Shown here one piece after another: positions 11,806 through 19,505 of a DNA stretch of 64,000 nt (the first letter of the stretch is position 1; the number at the start of each line of letters is the position of its first letter). The stretch covers positions 139,992 through 203,991 of the forward strand of contig JAUJNH010000006.1 in the NCBI GenBank assembly GCA_030448245.1, read 5' to 3'. The notes beneath the pieces are model-generated. The model was not told the DNA's origin and did no database searches. It saw nothing but the letters and a program-made list of their open reading frames with translations. The position numbers were made by a program, and so were the translations under genes. This stretch comes from Acidimicrobiales bacterium (GTDB lineage: Bacteria; Actinomycetota; Acidimicrobiia; Acidimicrobiales; JAUJNH01).

Positions 11806-12861
11806 ATGAAGAAGGTTCGACTTGCGGCCTGTGCGGTTGCGCTCAGCGTCGGGGGCCTGAGCCCCTTGGGTCTGTCACCGGCGGCCGCTGACACGGCTAG
11901 CACCGCCGGGGCGAGGGCCTTTGGCCTGACCCTGGACCTCGCCGGGACTCCCGTCGTCGACGCGGATCAAAGTGAGGCGATCTCCGTTCTGCCGCCTGGC
12001 GGGGACGTCATCGAGGACCTCGCCAACATCCCGGTGAACCCCGTCGTTGAGACGGGACTGATCAGAGGCCAGGCCACCACCAGCTTCGAGTCCACCATCC
12101 CGTCGCTCCTCGAGGAGGAGGTGCAGGCGGTGCCCGGGCCCTACAACGCCCGCGCTGTGGGTCAGGTGGACGACCTGGCCGTCATCCAGGACCTCGACCC
12201 CACCAGCGATGATCCCAACTTGGAGCTGGCGCTGGTCAGCGCCGACACCGTGCGAGCCGAGGCCGTCGGCGTGTGCCGCGCCGGCCGGGCCGTCTACTCG
12301 GGCCAGTCCGAGCTCATCAACGCCGAGATCGACGAGGAGCCGCTTGATCTGAACGACCCGGTCACGGATCTGTTCGATACCGTCAACGACCTGCTCGAGC
12401 CGCTGAATCAGATCGCCGACATTGAGCGCGACATTGTGACCGTCACCGATCAGGGCGTCGTCGTCACCGCCCTGCGGGTGACCGTCCTTGGCGCCATCGA
12501 GGACGCGACCGGCGGCCTCATCCCGGACCCCGCACAGCCGGAACCACTCGTCGACCTCGTCGTGGGCCGGGCCGAGGTGGGGGGCCTGCAGTGCCCGCCC
12601 GCCGACCGTCCCGAGTGCTCGGACACCCAGGACAACGACGGTGACGGCAGGATCGACGCCAACGACCCGGGTTGCATCAACAACGGCGTCTTCGACCCCA
12701 ACGACGATGACGAGCGCGACCTGCCCCGGACCGTCGACACCGGCCCCGAGCTGCCCCGCACCGGTGGTGATTCGTCGACCACCCTGCCGTTGGCCGGCGG
12801 CTTCGCCGTGCTGGCGTTGGGTGCCCTCGCCCTGCGCCGCAGGAGCCAGTCCTCGAGCTGA
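11806..12861 (+). CDS. Secreted LPXTG-anchored surface protein with calcium-type loop
   Basis: 351 residues. The signal peptide is clear: MKKVRLAACAVALSVGG then SPAAADTAS (cleavage after ADTA or nearby). The middle is a beta-rich acidic region resembling actinobacterial choice-of-anchor surface proteins. At about 279-295 CSDTQDNDGDGRIDANDPGC is a DxDxDG calcium loop bounded by cysteines. The end has LPRTGG (about 316-321), a hydrophobic helix and an RRR tail, the canonical sortase signal. ATG 11806 has a purine-rich ribosome site. No sortase gene lies in the window. Role unknown; exported and probably wall-linked. Confidence 0.85.
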   Translation: MKKVRLAACAVALSVGGLSPLGLSPAAADTASTAGARAFGLTLDLAGTPVVDADQSEAISVLPPGGDVIEDLANIPVNPVVETGLIRGQATTSFESTIPSLLEEEVQAVPGPYNARAVGQVDDLAVIQDLDPTSDDPNLELALVSADTVRAEAVGVCRAGRAVYSGQSELINAEIDEEPLDLNDPVTDLFDTVNDLLEPLNQIADIERDIVTVTDQGVVVTALRVTVLGAIEDATGGLIPDPAQPEPLVDLVVGRAEVGGLQCPPADRPECSDTQDNDGDGRIDANDPGCINNGVFDPNDDDERDLPRTVDTGPELPRTGGDSSTTLPLAGGFAVLALGALALRRRSQSSS

Positions 12862-12916
12862 GCTCGCTCATCCCCGGCCGGTCCTCGTGACCATCGTCGG
12901 GTAGCAGTCTGAAGGC

Positions 12917-12943
12917 AGAGCCCGGACCTCAGGTCCGGGCTCT
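12917..12943. terminator. Bidirectional terminator hairpin
   Basis: Perfect 12-base-pair stem AGAGCCCGGACC / GGTCCGGGCTCT with a TCA loop, midway between the surface-protein gene (plus) and the MFS gene (minus), which converge here. No T-tract. The strongest hairpin in the window. Confidence 0.85.
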
Positions 12944-13041
12944 GTCGCGTCCGGGCGCTGTCGCGTCTGACAACCCACAGGGATCGACCGCTCGCCGGCA
13001 GGACCGGTCGTGGAGCAACTCGATCCAGCCTGCGGCAGTGC

Positions 13042-14613
13042 TCACTGCGCTGGCGGCGGCGGGGCGGGGCGGTCCTCGGGGTTGAGGTCCTCGAGCGAGC
13101 GCGACGCCGTCTCGGGGTAGCACCCGAGCACCAGGACGGCCAGCAGGAGGGGGCCGGCGGCGAGGACGGCCAGGGCTGGACCCAGGCCGCCCAGCCGGGT
13201 CGAGAGCACACCGGCGGCAAGGAGGCCGGTGACCGCGCCCACCCGGGAGGCGATGCTGATGAACCCGTTGGCCCGGCCCCGGACCGCTGTCGGGAACAGC
13301 TCGGGGCCGTAGACGCCGAGGGCCGGCACGGTGGCGGCTGCGAAGATCCCGGCCGCGGTGGCCAGCGCCCACAGCGGCCAGCCGACCGCCAGGTAGGCGA
13401 GGACGGCCAGGATGGTGCCGACGACGAGCCCGATGGCGCCGACGGCCCGGCGGCTGCGTTCGGCCAGGCGCCCGCCGGCCACCACCCCGATGCCCGCCGG
13501 GGTTGCCGTCAGGAGCGTGAACACCGTGATCTTCAGGGCCGAGAAGCCCCGCTCGTCGCGCAGGAAGGTGTTCTGCAGCTGGGCGGCCGGGTTGACGAAG
13601 ACCGCCGCGAGGAACCCCGAAGCAGCCAGCATGGCCAGCCGCCCCCCGTGGCCCCGCAGCCCCGGGACGCCGTCCTCCCCACCGGCGCCTCGCGGCCTGC
13701 GGGGCGACCCGCCCCGGCTCCCGTCGGTCTGGAACCGGACGAACCTCCGGCTCTCGGGCAGCCGGCGGGCGGCAAGCAGCACCAGAGGGAGGAACAGCAG
13801 CGGGATCGCGTACGACAGCCGCCACCCCTGGAGGCCGAGGTCGGCGAGTGGCAGGGTCATCACGCACAGCCCGGAGCCGAGGGCCGAGATGAGGGTGAGC
13901 ACGCCGGCCGTCCACGCCCGGGCGTGGGCCGGCACCTCCTCGGCGGCCTGGACCCCGATCACGAGGTTCATGGCTGCCGCCAGGCCGCGGGCCGGCACCT
14001 GCGAGGCGATCAGCAGCGGCAGGGTGGGGGCCAGGGCGCCGGCGGCGGTGAAGGCGACGGCGGTGAGCACGGCGGCGACCACCACCGGGCGCCGCCCGAC
14101 CCGGTCGGCCAGGGCAACGGCCGAAAAGGCGATGACCAGGTCCACCCGGCTGACGGCCAGCGCCACCCCTTGGCCCCCGGACCCCACCCCGAACTCCTCG
14201 CCGGCAAAGGCGATGGTCTGGGTCAGGAGGGTGCCCAGGTACCCCGACGCCATCGACAGGACGCACAGGGCGCAGACGGCTCGGGCTGCCTGCCGGTCGA
14301 GCGCCTGGGTCGGCGCCCACCACGGCGGTGACCGCCGCAGTGGCACGCGGCGCAGCTCGCGGCGGGTGGGAAGCGCGAACAGCCAGGCGAAGAAGGGCAG
14401 GTCGAGCTGGTAGGTGGTGCGCTGGGTGACCCGGTGGCGGCCCGGGCCGAGCTCCTCCACGTCGAGGCGTCGGTCCCACCCGGACACCGGCCCGGCCTCG
14501 CAGCCCCAGGCGTCGGGGCCGGCAGCCCCTTCCTCGACCAGGCCGGCCCACGGCTGGCGCGCCGCCGCCAAGCCCTCGTCGTCGACGACCGCGACGGCAA
14601 CGGCGGTCGGCAC
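13042..14613 (-). CDS. MFS transporter with unusual N-terminal soluble domain
   Basis: 523 residues. Residues from about 100 on are a 12-helix major facilitator: ALADRVGRRPVVV is the loop 2-3 motif, PESRRFVRF and GVYGPELFPTAVRGRANGF are sugar-porter-like signatures. Before helix 1 lie about 90 soluble residues with a VEELGPGRHRVTQRTTYQLD segment that looks like the end of a SRPBCC/START-type ligand domain. The GTG at 14613 lies 17 bases after the peptidase stop. A start just before helix 1 (MASGYLG) is possible, but the upstream residues look coding. Substrate not predictable. Confidence 0.78.
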   Translation of the reverse strand: MPTAVAVAVVDDEGLAAARQPWAGLVEEGAAGPDAWGCEAGPVSGWDRRLDVEELGPGRHRVTQRTTYQLDLPFFAWLFALPTRRELRRVPLRRSPPWWAPTQALDRQAARAVCALCVLSMASGYLGTLLTQTIAFAGEEFGVGSGGQGVALAVSRVDLVIAFSAVALADRVGRRPVVVAAVLTAVAFTAAGALAPTLPLLIASQVPARGLAAAMNLVIGVQAAEEVPAHARAWTAGVLTLISALGSGLCVMTLPLADLGLQGWRLSYAIPLLFLPLVLLAARRLPESRRFVRFQTDGSRGGSPRRPRGAGGEDGVPGLRGHGGRLAMLAASGFLAAVFVNPAAQLQNTFLRDERGFSALKITVFTLLTATPAGIGVVAGGRLAERSRRAVGAIGLVVGTILAVLAYLAVGWPLWALATAAGIFAAATVPALGVYGPELFPTAVRGRANGFISIASRVGAVTGLLAAGVLSTRLGGLGPALAVLAAGPLLLAVLVLGCYPETASRSLEDLNPEDRPAPPPPAQ

Positions 14614-14629
14614 GAGCGGCGGCGCCGGC

Positions 14630-15775
14630 CTACGCCGCGGCGTACAGCGTGGCGAAGGCGGCGGCGGCGTCGACCAGCCGGTCGACCGCCACCCACTCGT
14701 CGTGCACGTGGGCCTGGGCGATGCCCCCGGGGCCGCAGACCACCGCCGGCACCCCGGCGCCGTTGCGCACGAAGCGGGCGTCGGTCGTGAATGGCATCCC
14801 GATGACCTCGGGCTGGCGGCCGGTCGCCTCGGCGACGCAGCGGCCGACCAGGCCGGCGAACGGGTGGTCGGCCTCGAGCTCGCTGGCCTCACCGAAGACC
14901 TCGACCTCGACCTCGTAGCGCAGGTCGGCGTCGCCGATCTCCCGCAGCTTCGCTTCGACGACGGCCAGAGTCGACTCGAGGGTGGCCCCGGGCAGCACCC
15001 GCCGGTCGAGGGTCACCTGGCACGTCTCGGCCACGGTGTTGTGGCCGCTGCCGCCTGCGATCTGCCCGATGTTCGCGGTGGGCCGCCCGAGCAGCGGGTG
15101 GGCCTCGTCGCCGAAGTCGGCGGCATGGAGGGCCAGCACCACCTTGGCCGCCGTCTCGATGGCGCTGATGCCCTGCCGGGGCGCCGAGCCGTGGGCCGGG
15201 TGCCCGAGCGTGGTGAGGTGGGCCACGAGCAGCCCCCGCTCGGCCACGCACACCCCGAGGTCGGTCGGCTCCGGCACCAAGCAGGCGGCGACGCCCTGGC
15301 AGAAGCCCTCCTCCACCAGCACCTGGGTCCCCCAGCGCCCCCCTCGCTCCTCGTCGGCCACCAGGTGGAAGACCAGGTCCCACGCCGGCTCCCGCCCGCT
15401 GCGGCGCAGGGCGGCCACCGCCTCGATCGCCGCCGCGATCCCGCCCTTCATGTCGGCGGTCCCCCGGCCCCACACCCGGCCGTCGGCGACCTCGGCCCCG
15501 AACGGGTCGACCGTCCAGTCGGCAGCGTTGATCGGCACGACGTCGAGGTGGCCGTTCACCACCAGCACGGGCTTGCCCGACCGGGGGAGCGCGGCCACCA
15601 CGCTGGCCCGCCCCGGCCGGGGCTCGACCACCTCCACGGCTGCGCCCAGCGGGTCCAGCAGCTCGCGGCAGGCGGCCACCACCCTGGCCTCGTCCCCCGG
15701 CGGGTTCCTGGTGTCGACCCGCACCAGCGCCTGGGTGGCCGCCACCACCGCGTCGGCGTCGACGTGCTCCCGCAT
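14630..15775 (-). CDS. M20 family metallopeptidase / deacylase (ArgE/DapE/CPG2-like)
   Basis: 381 residues. The zinc-binding set is complete: NGHLDVVP (His76, Asp78), GRGTADMKGG (Asp108), ADEERGG (Glu142 general base, Glu143 ligand), EPTD (about 170), and a C-terminal His in IAQAHVHDEW. The family removes acyl or amino-acid groups from amino-acid derivatives; without a dap or arg context DapE itself cannot be claimed. A TACGGT hexamer 9 bases before ATG 15775 suggests a leaderless transcript that continues into the MFS gene, perhaps coupling uptake with hydrolysis of the same compound. Confidence 0.88.
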   Translation of the reverse strand: MREHVDADAVVAATQALVRVDTRNPPGDEARVVAACRELLDPLGAAVEVVEPRPGRASVVAALPRSGKPVLVVNGHLDVVPINAADWTVDPFGAEVADGRVWGRGTADMKGGIAAAIEAVAALRRSGREPAWDLVFHLVADEERGGRWGTQVLVEEGFCQGVAACLVPEPTDLGVCVAERGLLVAHLTTLGHPAHGSAPRQGISAIETAAKVVLALHAADFGDEAHPLLGRPTANIGQIAGGSGHNTVAETCQVTLDRRVLPGATLESTLAVVEAKLREIGDADLRYEVEVEVFGEASELEADHPFAGLVGRCVAEATGRQPEVIGMPFTTDARFVRNGAGVPAVVCGPGGIAQAHVHDEWVAVDRLVDAAAAFATLYAAA

Positions 15776-15784
15776 GGTTCGCCG

Positions 15785-15790
15785 ACCGTA
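15785..15790 (-). promoter_or_regulatory. -10 element for the M20 peptidase gene
   Basis: TACGGT on the minus strand, 9 bases before the ATG at 15775, no Shine-Dalgarno sequence. Confidence 0.45.
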
Positions 15791-15831
15791 GTGCCCAGCG
15801 CAGGGGAAGAGAGGGGCCCGGAGGGGGGTTG

Positions 15832-15837
15832 TAGGGT
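15832..15837 (+). promoter_or_regulatory. -10 element deciding the NifU-like start
   Basis: TAGGGT 8 bases before ATG 15846 but only 2 bases before the alternative GTG 15840. By the spacing seen elsewhere here it favours the ATG. Confidence 0.45.
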
Positions 15838-15845
15838 GCGTGGTA

Positions 15846-16169
15846 ATGCGTACAGCCGTCCTCGAGACCCTCGAGCTCATCCGTCCGGCCCTGCAGGCCG
15901 ACGGTGGCGACATCCGGGTCCTCGACCTGCGCGAGGACACCGGCGTCCTCGACGTCGAGCTGCTGGGCGCCTGCGGCAGCTGCCCGATGAGCACCATGAC
16001 GCTGAAGGCCGGGGTGGAGCGGATCCTGAAGGACAGGGTCGAGGGGCTCACCGAGGTGCGGGCGCTGGGCATCGACTTCGGTGAGGGCGTCGACGACCTC
16101 GTTCCGGGCGCCGGGGTCGGCGGCGACGACGTCGAGAGCAACGTCAGCTTCACGTCACGCGCCTCGTAG
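15846..16169 (+). CDS. NifU C-terminal-domain iron-sulfur scaffold protein
   Basis: 107 residues. LRP-ALQADGGDIRVLDL followed by GACGSCPMSTMTLKAGVE is the NifU C-terminal domain with its CxxC pair (Cys-Gly-Ser-Cys), which carries a transient 4Fe-4S cluster for delivery to apoproteins. The last 30 residues (Gly/Asp-rich, then SNVSFTSRAS) extend beyond the domain. ATG 15846 is chosen over GTG 15840, two codons earlier, because of the spacing to a TAGGGT hexamer. The cysteine desulfurase that could feed it lies at 42505, not adjacent. Confidence 0.88.
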   Translation: MRTAVLETLELIRPALQADGGDIRVLDLREDTGVLDVELLGACGSCPMSTMTLKAGVERILKDRVEGLTEVRALGIDFGEGVDDLVPGAGVGGDDVESNVSFTSRAS

Positions 16170-16183
16170 CGCCGCGCCGTCGG

Positions 16184-17176
16184 GTGCGAGGACGCCAGCC
16201 CGCTGCGCTGTTCGAGCAGGCGGTCGACGGCGACAGGGCGGCATTGGGGCGCCTGCTGACGCTCGTCGAGCGGGGTGGGGACGAAGCCAGGCAGGTCGCT
16301 CGGCTGGCCCACCAGCGGGCCGGCGCCGCCGCCACCATCGGCATCACGGGAGCGCCCGGAGCCGGCAAGTCGACCCTCACCCACGCCCTCGTCCACCACC
16401 TGCGCCAGGCCGACCACGAGGTCGGGGTGCTGGCCGTCGATCCCTCGTCGCCCGTCACCGGCGGTGCCATCCTCGGTGACCGGGTGCGGATGACCGGCCA
16501 CGCCGGCGACGACGCCGTGTTCATCCGCTCGATGGCCAGCCGTGGCCACCTGGGCGGGCTGGCCCTGGCCACCCGCGACGCCATCCGGGTGCTGGACGCC
16601 GCCGGGTTCGGCCTGGTGGTCGTGGAGACGGTCGGGGTGGGTCAGGTCGAGGTGGCGATCGCCGGGGCGGCCGACACGACCGTCGTGGTCGTGAACCCCG
16701 GGTGGGGTGACGCCGTGCAGGCCAGCAAGGCGGGCCTGATCGAGATCGCCGACGTGCTGGTGGTCAACAAGGCCGACCTGGGCGGGGCCGAGGCGGCCGT
16801 GCGCGACCTCGAGGACGTCCTCCAGCTGGTAGGGCGGCCCGCCGACGGCTGGTGCCCCCCGGTGGTCCTGACGAGCGCTCCCGATGGCACCGGCATCGGT
16901 CGGCTCTGGCAGGCCGTCACCGCCCACCGCGCTTTCCTCGAGGCCAGCGGCGAGCTCGGCCGCCGCCGCCGGCGGCAGCTCACCGCCGAGCTGCGGGAGA
17001 TCGTCCTGCGCCGCCTCGAGGAGCGGGCGGCCACCGCCACCGGCCCCGGCGGGTTCGAGGCCGTGGTCGACGAGATCGCCGCCGGACGCGCCGACCCCTG
17101 GACGGCTGCCGACGCCCTCCTCGACGCCGACCGACCAACGGCCGGCGAGCGTTCGGACCAGCGCCCGGCCGGGTAG
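16184..17176 (+). CDS. MeaB/ArgK-family GTPase (methylmalonyl-CoA mutase chaperone type)
   Basis: 330 residues. The G3E-type P-loop is GITGAPGAGKST (about 53-64), then VLAVDPSSPVTGGAILGDRVRM, VVVETVGVGQVEVAIA (switch/Walker B) and LVVNKADLGG (NKxD). MeaB proteins load and protect adenosylcobalamin mutases. The family's VTLVLVPGAGDDLQ-like segment here reads VVVVNPGWGDAVQ, a divergent version. No mutase gene lies in the window, so which mutase it serves is unknown. GTG 16184 lies 14 bases after the NifU-like stop, suggesting one transcript. Confidence 0.85.
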   Translation: MRGRQPAALFEQAVDGDRAALGRLLTLVERGGDEARQVARLAHQRAGAAATIGITGAPGAGKSTLTHALVHHLRQADHEVGVLAVDPSSPVTGGAILGDRVRMTGHAGDDAVFIRSMASRGHLGGLALATRDAIRVLDAAGFGLVVVETVGVGQVEVAIAGAADTTVVVVNPGWGDAVQASKAGLIEIADVLVVNKADLGGAEAAVRDLEDVLQLVGRPADGWCPPVVLTSAPDGTGIGRLWQAVTAHRAFLEASGELGRRRRRQLTAELREIVLRRLEERAATATGPGGFEAVVDEIAAGRADPWTAADALLDADRPTAGERSDQRPAG

Positions 17177-17185
17177 GGCTGGCCG

Positions 17186-17851
17186 ATGCCTGAGGACCGC
17201 CCCTCCATCCTCGTCGACGTCGACGGCACGCTGGTCGACACCAACTACTTCCACACCGTCGCCTGGTGGCACGCCTTCCAGGACATCGGCGAGGACGTCC
17301 CGATGAGCAAGATCCACCCCCTCATCGGCATGGGCTCGGACCAGCTCGTGCACCGCCTCATCGGGCGCGAGAGCGAGGAGGCGAGCGACGGCCACTCCAG
17401 CCACTACGAGCCCTTGAAGAAGGACATCAAGGCGTTCCCCAAGGCGGCCGACTTCTTGTCCGAGCTCTCCGGCCGGGGAGCACGGGTCATCCTGGCCACG
17501 TCGTCGGACGAGGAGGACCTCGAGCGGCTCCGTGAGGCGATCGACGCCGAGGACGCCATCCACGACGCCGTTTCGAAGGGCGACGTCTCCCACAGCAAGC
17601 CGGCCCCGGACATCTTCGACGCCGCACTGAAGAAGTTCGACCTCGACCCGGGCCGGACGATGGTGGTGGGCGACACGGCATGGGACGTGGAGGCAGCCAG
17701 CAAGCTCGAGCTGCAGGTGGTCTGCGTCCTCACCGGCGGCTCGACCCGGGCCCAGCTCGAGAAAGCGGGGGCGGTCGCCGTCTACGACGACGTGGCCCAG
17801 CTCCTGGCCCAGCTGGACGACAGCCCCCTCGCCAAGCTCTTCGACCGCTGA
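17186..17851 (+). CDS. HAD-superfamily phosphatase (beta-phosphoglucomutase/Gph-like)
   Basis: 221 residues. Motif I is VDVDGTLVDTN (Asp nucleophile about residue 11), motif II LATSSDEED, motif III the Lys in HSKPAPDIF, motif IV VVGDTAWDVEAA. A helical cap follows motif I (HTVAWWHAFQDIGED). Probable small-molecule phosphatase; substrate not predictable. ATG 17186 follows the meaB-like stop by 9 bases, so it may end that operon. It converges with a second HAD gene; the stops are 22 bases apart. Confidence 0.87.
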   Translation: MPEDRPSILVDVDGTLVDTNYFHTVAWWHAFQDIGEDVPMSKIHPLIGMGSDQLVHRLIGRESEEASDGHSSHYEPLKKDIKAFPKAADFLSELSGRGARVILATSSDEEDLERLREAIDAEDAIHDAVSKGDVSHSKPAPDIFDAALKKFDLDPGRTMVVGDTAWDVEAASKLELQVVCVLTGGSTRAQLEKAGAVAVYDDVAQLLAQLDDSPLAKLFDR

Positions 17852-17873
17852 GCTGGTCGGGCTCGACGCCGGC

Positions 17874-18539
17874 CTAGGAGGCGAGCTCAGCCCGCTCGAG
17901 GACGTCGGCCAGGGCCAGCTCCTCGAGCGTGCTCACCACGAGGGTGGCGGCCGACAGGTCGAGGTCGGCGGTCAGGCCGTGGGGGACGGCGACCGTGAAG
18001 AGCCCTGCTGCCGAGGCGGCGGCGACACCGGCGGGGGAGTCCTCGACGGCGACCGACGCCGACGGCGCCGCGGCGAGCCGTTCGCACGCCAGGCGGTACG
18101 ACGTCGGGTCGGGCTTGGCCGGAACGACGCCGTCGCAGCAGACCAGGCACGTGAACCGCTGGCGCAGACCGAGCCGGTCGAGATGGCCCTCGACCCACGC
18201 CGGCGGTGACGAGGAGGCGATGCCGACCGGCACCCCGAGCTCCTCGGCTTCCTCCAGCCAGCTCGTCACCCCCGGCCGGGGCCCCTGGCCGGCGAGCAGC
18301 TCGTCTCGCCGGGCCTGCCGACGCACCCGCAGGGCCGGGTCGAGCGGACGGCCCACCAGGACCTCGAGTTCGCCCCACGGGTCGAACGGGTCATCGGTCC
18401 CGATCACGGCCTGCCACCGAGCCAGCACGAGCTCGTGCCCGTGAACCTCCCAGAGCTCGGCCCACGAGCGGTACACGGGCTCCTCGGTGTCGAGGATCGT
18501 CCCGTCGAAGTCGAGGACCAGGCACCTGCCGCTCACCAC
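17874..18539 (-). CDS. HAD-superfamily hydrolase, beta-phosphoglucomutase-like
   Basis: 221 residues. Motifs: LDFDGTILDTE (nucleophile Asp near 10), GIASSSPPAWVEGHL (motif II), AKPDPTSY (Lys), VEDSPAGVAAASAAGL (motif IV). The phrase VEDSPAGVAAA is typical of beta-phosphoglucomutase and related sugar phosphatases, but the cap residues needed to separate mutase from phosphatase are not clear by eye. Start is GTG 18539 or the adjacent GTG 18536. Divergent from the enoyl-CoA hydratase gene over a 110-base gap. Confidence 0.86.
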   Translation of the reverse strand: MVSGRCLVLDFDGTILDTEEPVYRSWAELWEVHGHELVLARWQAVIGTDDPFDPWGELEVLVGRPLDPALRVRRQARRDELLAGQGPRPGVTSWLEEAEELGVPVGIASSSPPAWVEGHLDRLGLRQRFTCLVCCDGVVPAKPDPTSYRLACERLAAAPSASVAVEDSPAGVAAASAAGLFTVAVPHGLTADLDLSAATLVVSTLEELALADVLERAELAS

Positions 18540-18636
18540 AGGAGCATGGCGCGCCAGGAAGAGGCGGGCGGCCCGGCCAGCCCGACACCGTGTCCGAGCT
18601 TGCGAGATCCGGCGGGGCGGCGCGCAGGCCGGGGGT

Positions 18637-18642
18637 TAGGGT
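18637..18642 (+). promoter_or_regulatory. -10 element for the enoyl-CoA hydratase gene
   Basis: TAGGGT, 7 bases before the GTG at 18650, no Shine-Dalgarno sequence. It settles the start, since the open frame extends hundreds of bases upstream. Confidence 0.5.
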
Positions 18643-18649
18643 CGCGGCG

Positions 18650-19450
18650 GTGGCCGACGAAGAGCTCGTGCGGGTCGAGCGGGGGGCTGACGGTGTGGCC
18701 GTGGTGCGCATCGACCGGCCCAGGGCGAACGCCCTGTCCACCCAGGTGGTGCGCCAGCTCACGGTGGCGGCCGAGGCGCTGACGGAGGATCCGCCCGGCG
18801 CGGTGGTGGTGTGGGGCGGGCGCCTGCTGTTCGCCGCCGGCGCCGACATCACCGAGCTGACCACCGACGACGGCGGCGTCATCGCCGCCGAACGGGCCAT
18901 GGCCATCAGCGACGGGTTCCGAGCCGCCTACGACGCGGTGGCGGCCATCCCGCGCCTCACCATCGCGGCCGTCGCCGGCTACGCCCTGGGTGGCGGGTGC
19001 GAGCTGGCGCTGGCCTGCGACCTGCGGGTGTGCGCCGACAACGCCAGGCTCGGCCAGCCCGAGATCCTCCTCGGCATCATCCCGGGCGGCGGGGGAACGC
19101 AGCGGCTGGCCCGCCTCGTCGGCCCGGCCCGGGCCAAGGACCTCATCCTCACGGGTCGAGCGGTCGGAGCCGACGAGGCCCTCAGGATCGGCCTGGTCGA
19201 CCGGGTGGTGCCTCGCGAGGACGTCCTGGCTGCCGCCAGCGCGCTCGCCGCCGAGGCGGCCCGGGGCGCCCTGGTGGCCCAGGCGCTGGCCAAGCGGGCC
19301 ATCGACGACGGGCTCGAGGCCACCCTGGACGACGGTCTGGCTCTGGAGGCCGAGCTGTTCGGGCAGGTGTTCCGCACGGCCGACGCGGCCGCCGGCGTGC
19401 GATCCTTCCTGACCAACGGCCCCGGCAAGGCGACCTTCGAAGGCCGGTGA
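18650..19450 (+). CDS. Enoyl-CoA hydratase / crotonase family
   Basis: 266 residues. Both catalytic glutamates of true enoyl-CoA hydratases can be seen: one in GGGCELALACDLR, the other in GQPEILLGIIPGGGGTQRL. The oxyanion hole region is FAAGADITEL. It hydrates trans-2-enoyl-CoA in fatty-acid beta-oxidation or a related acyl-CoA route. It stands alone: no acyl-CoA dehydrogenase or thiolase is adjacent. The GTG at 18650 gives the normal length and has a TAGGGT hexamer 7 bases upstream. It converges with glgP. Confidence 0.92.
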   Translation: MADEELVRVERGADGVAVVRIDRPRANALSTQVVRQLTVAAEALTEDPPGAVVVWGGRLLFAAGADITELTTDDGGVIAAERAMAISDGFRAAYDAVAAIPRLTIAAVAGYALGGGCELALACDLRVCADNARLGQPEILLGIIPGGGGTQRLARLVGPARAKDLILTGRAVGADEALRIGLVDRVVPREDVLAAASALAAEAARGALVAQALAKRAIDDGLEATLDDGLALEAELFGQVFRTADAAAGVRSFLTNGPGKATFEGR

Positions 19451-19505
19451 TCCGGGCGCCGTCGTACGAGCTCCGCGAGGGCATCCCAGGTAGAGGTGCC
19501 CCCGG

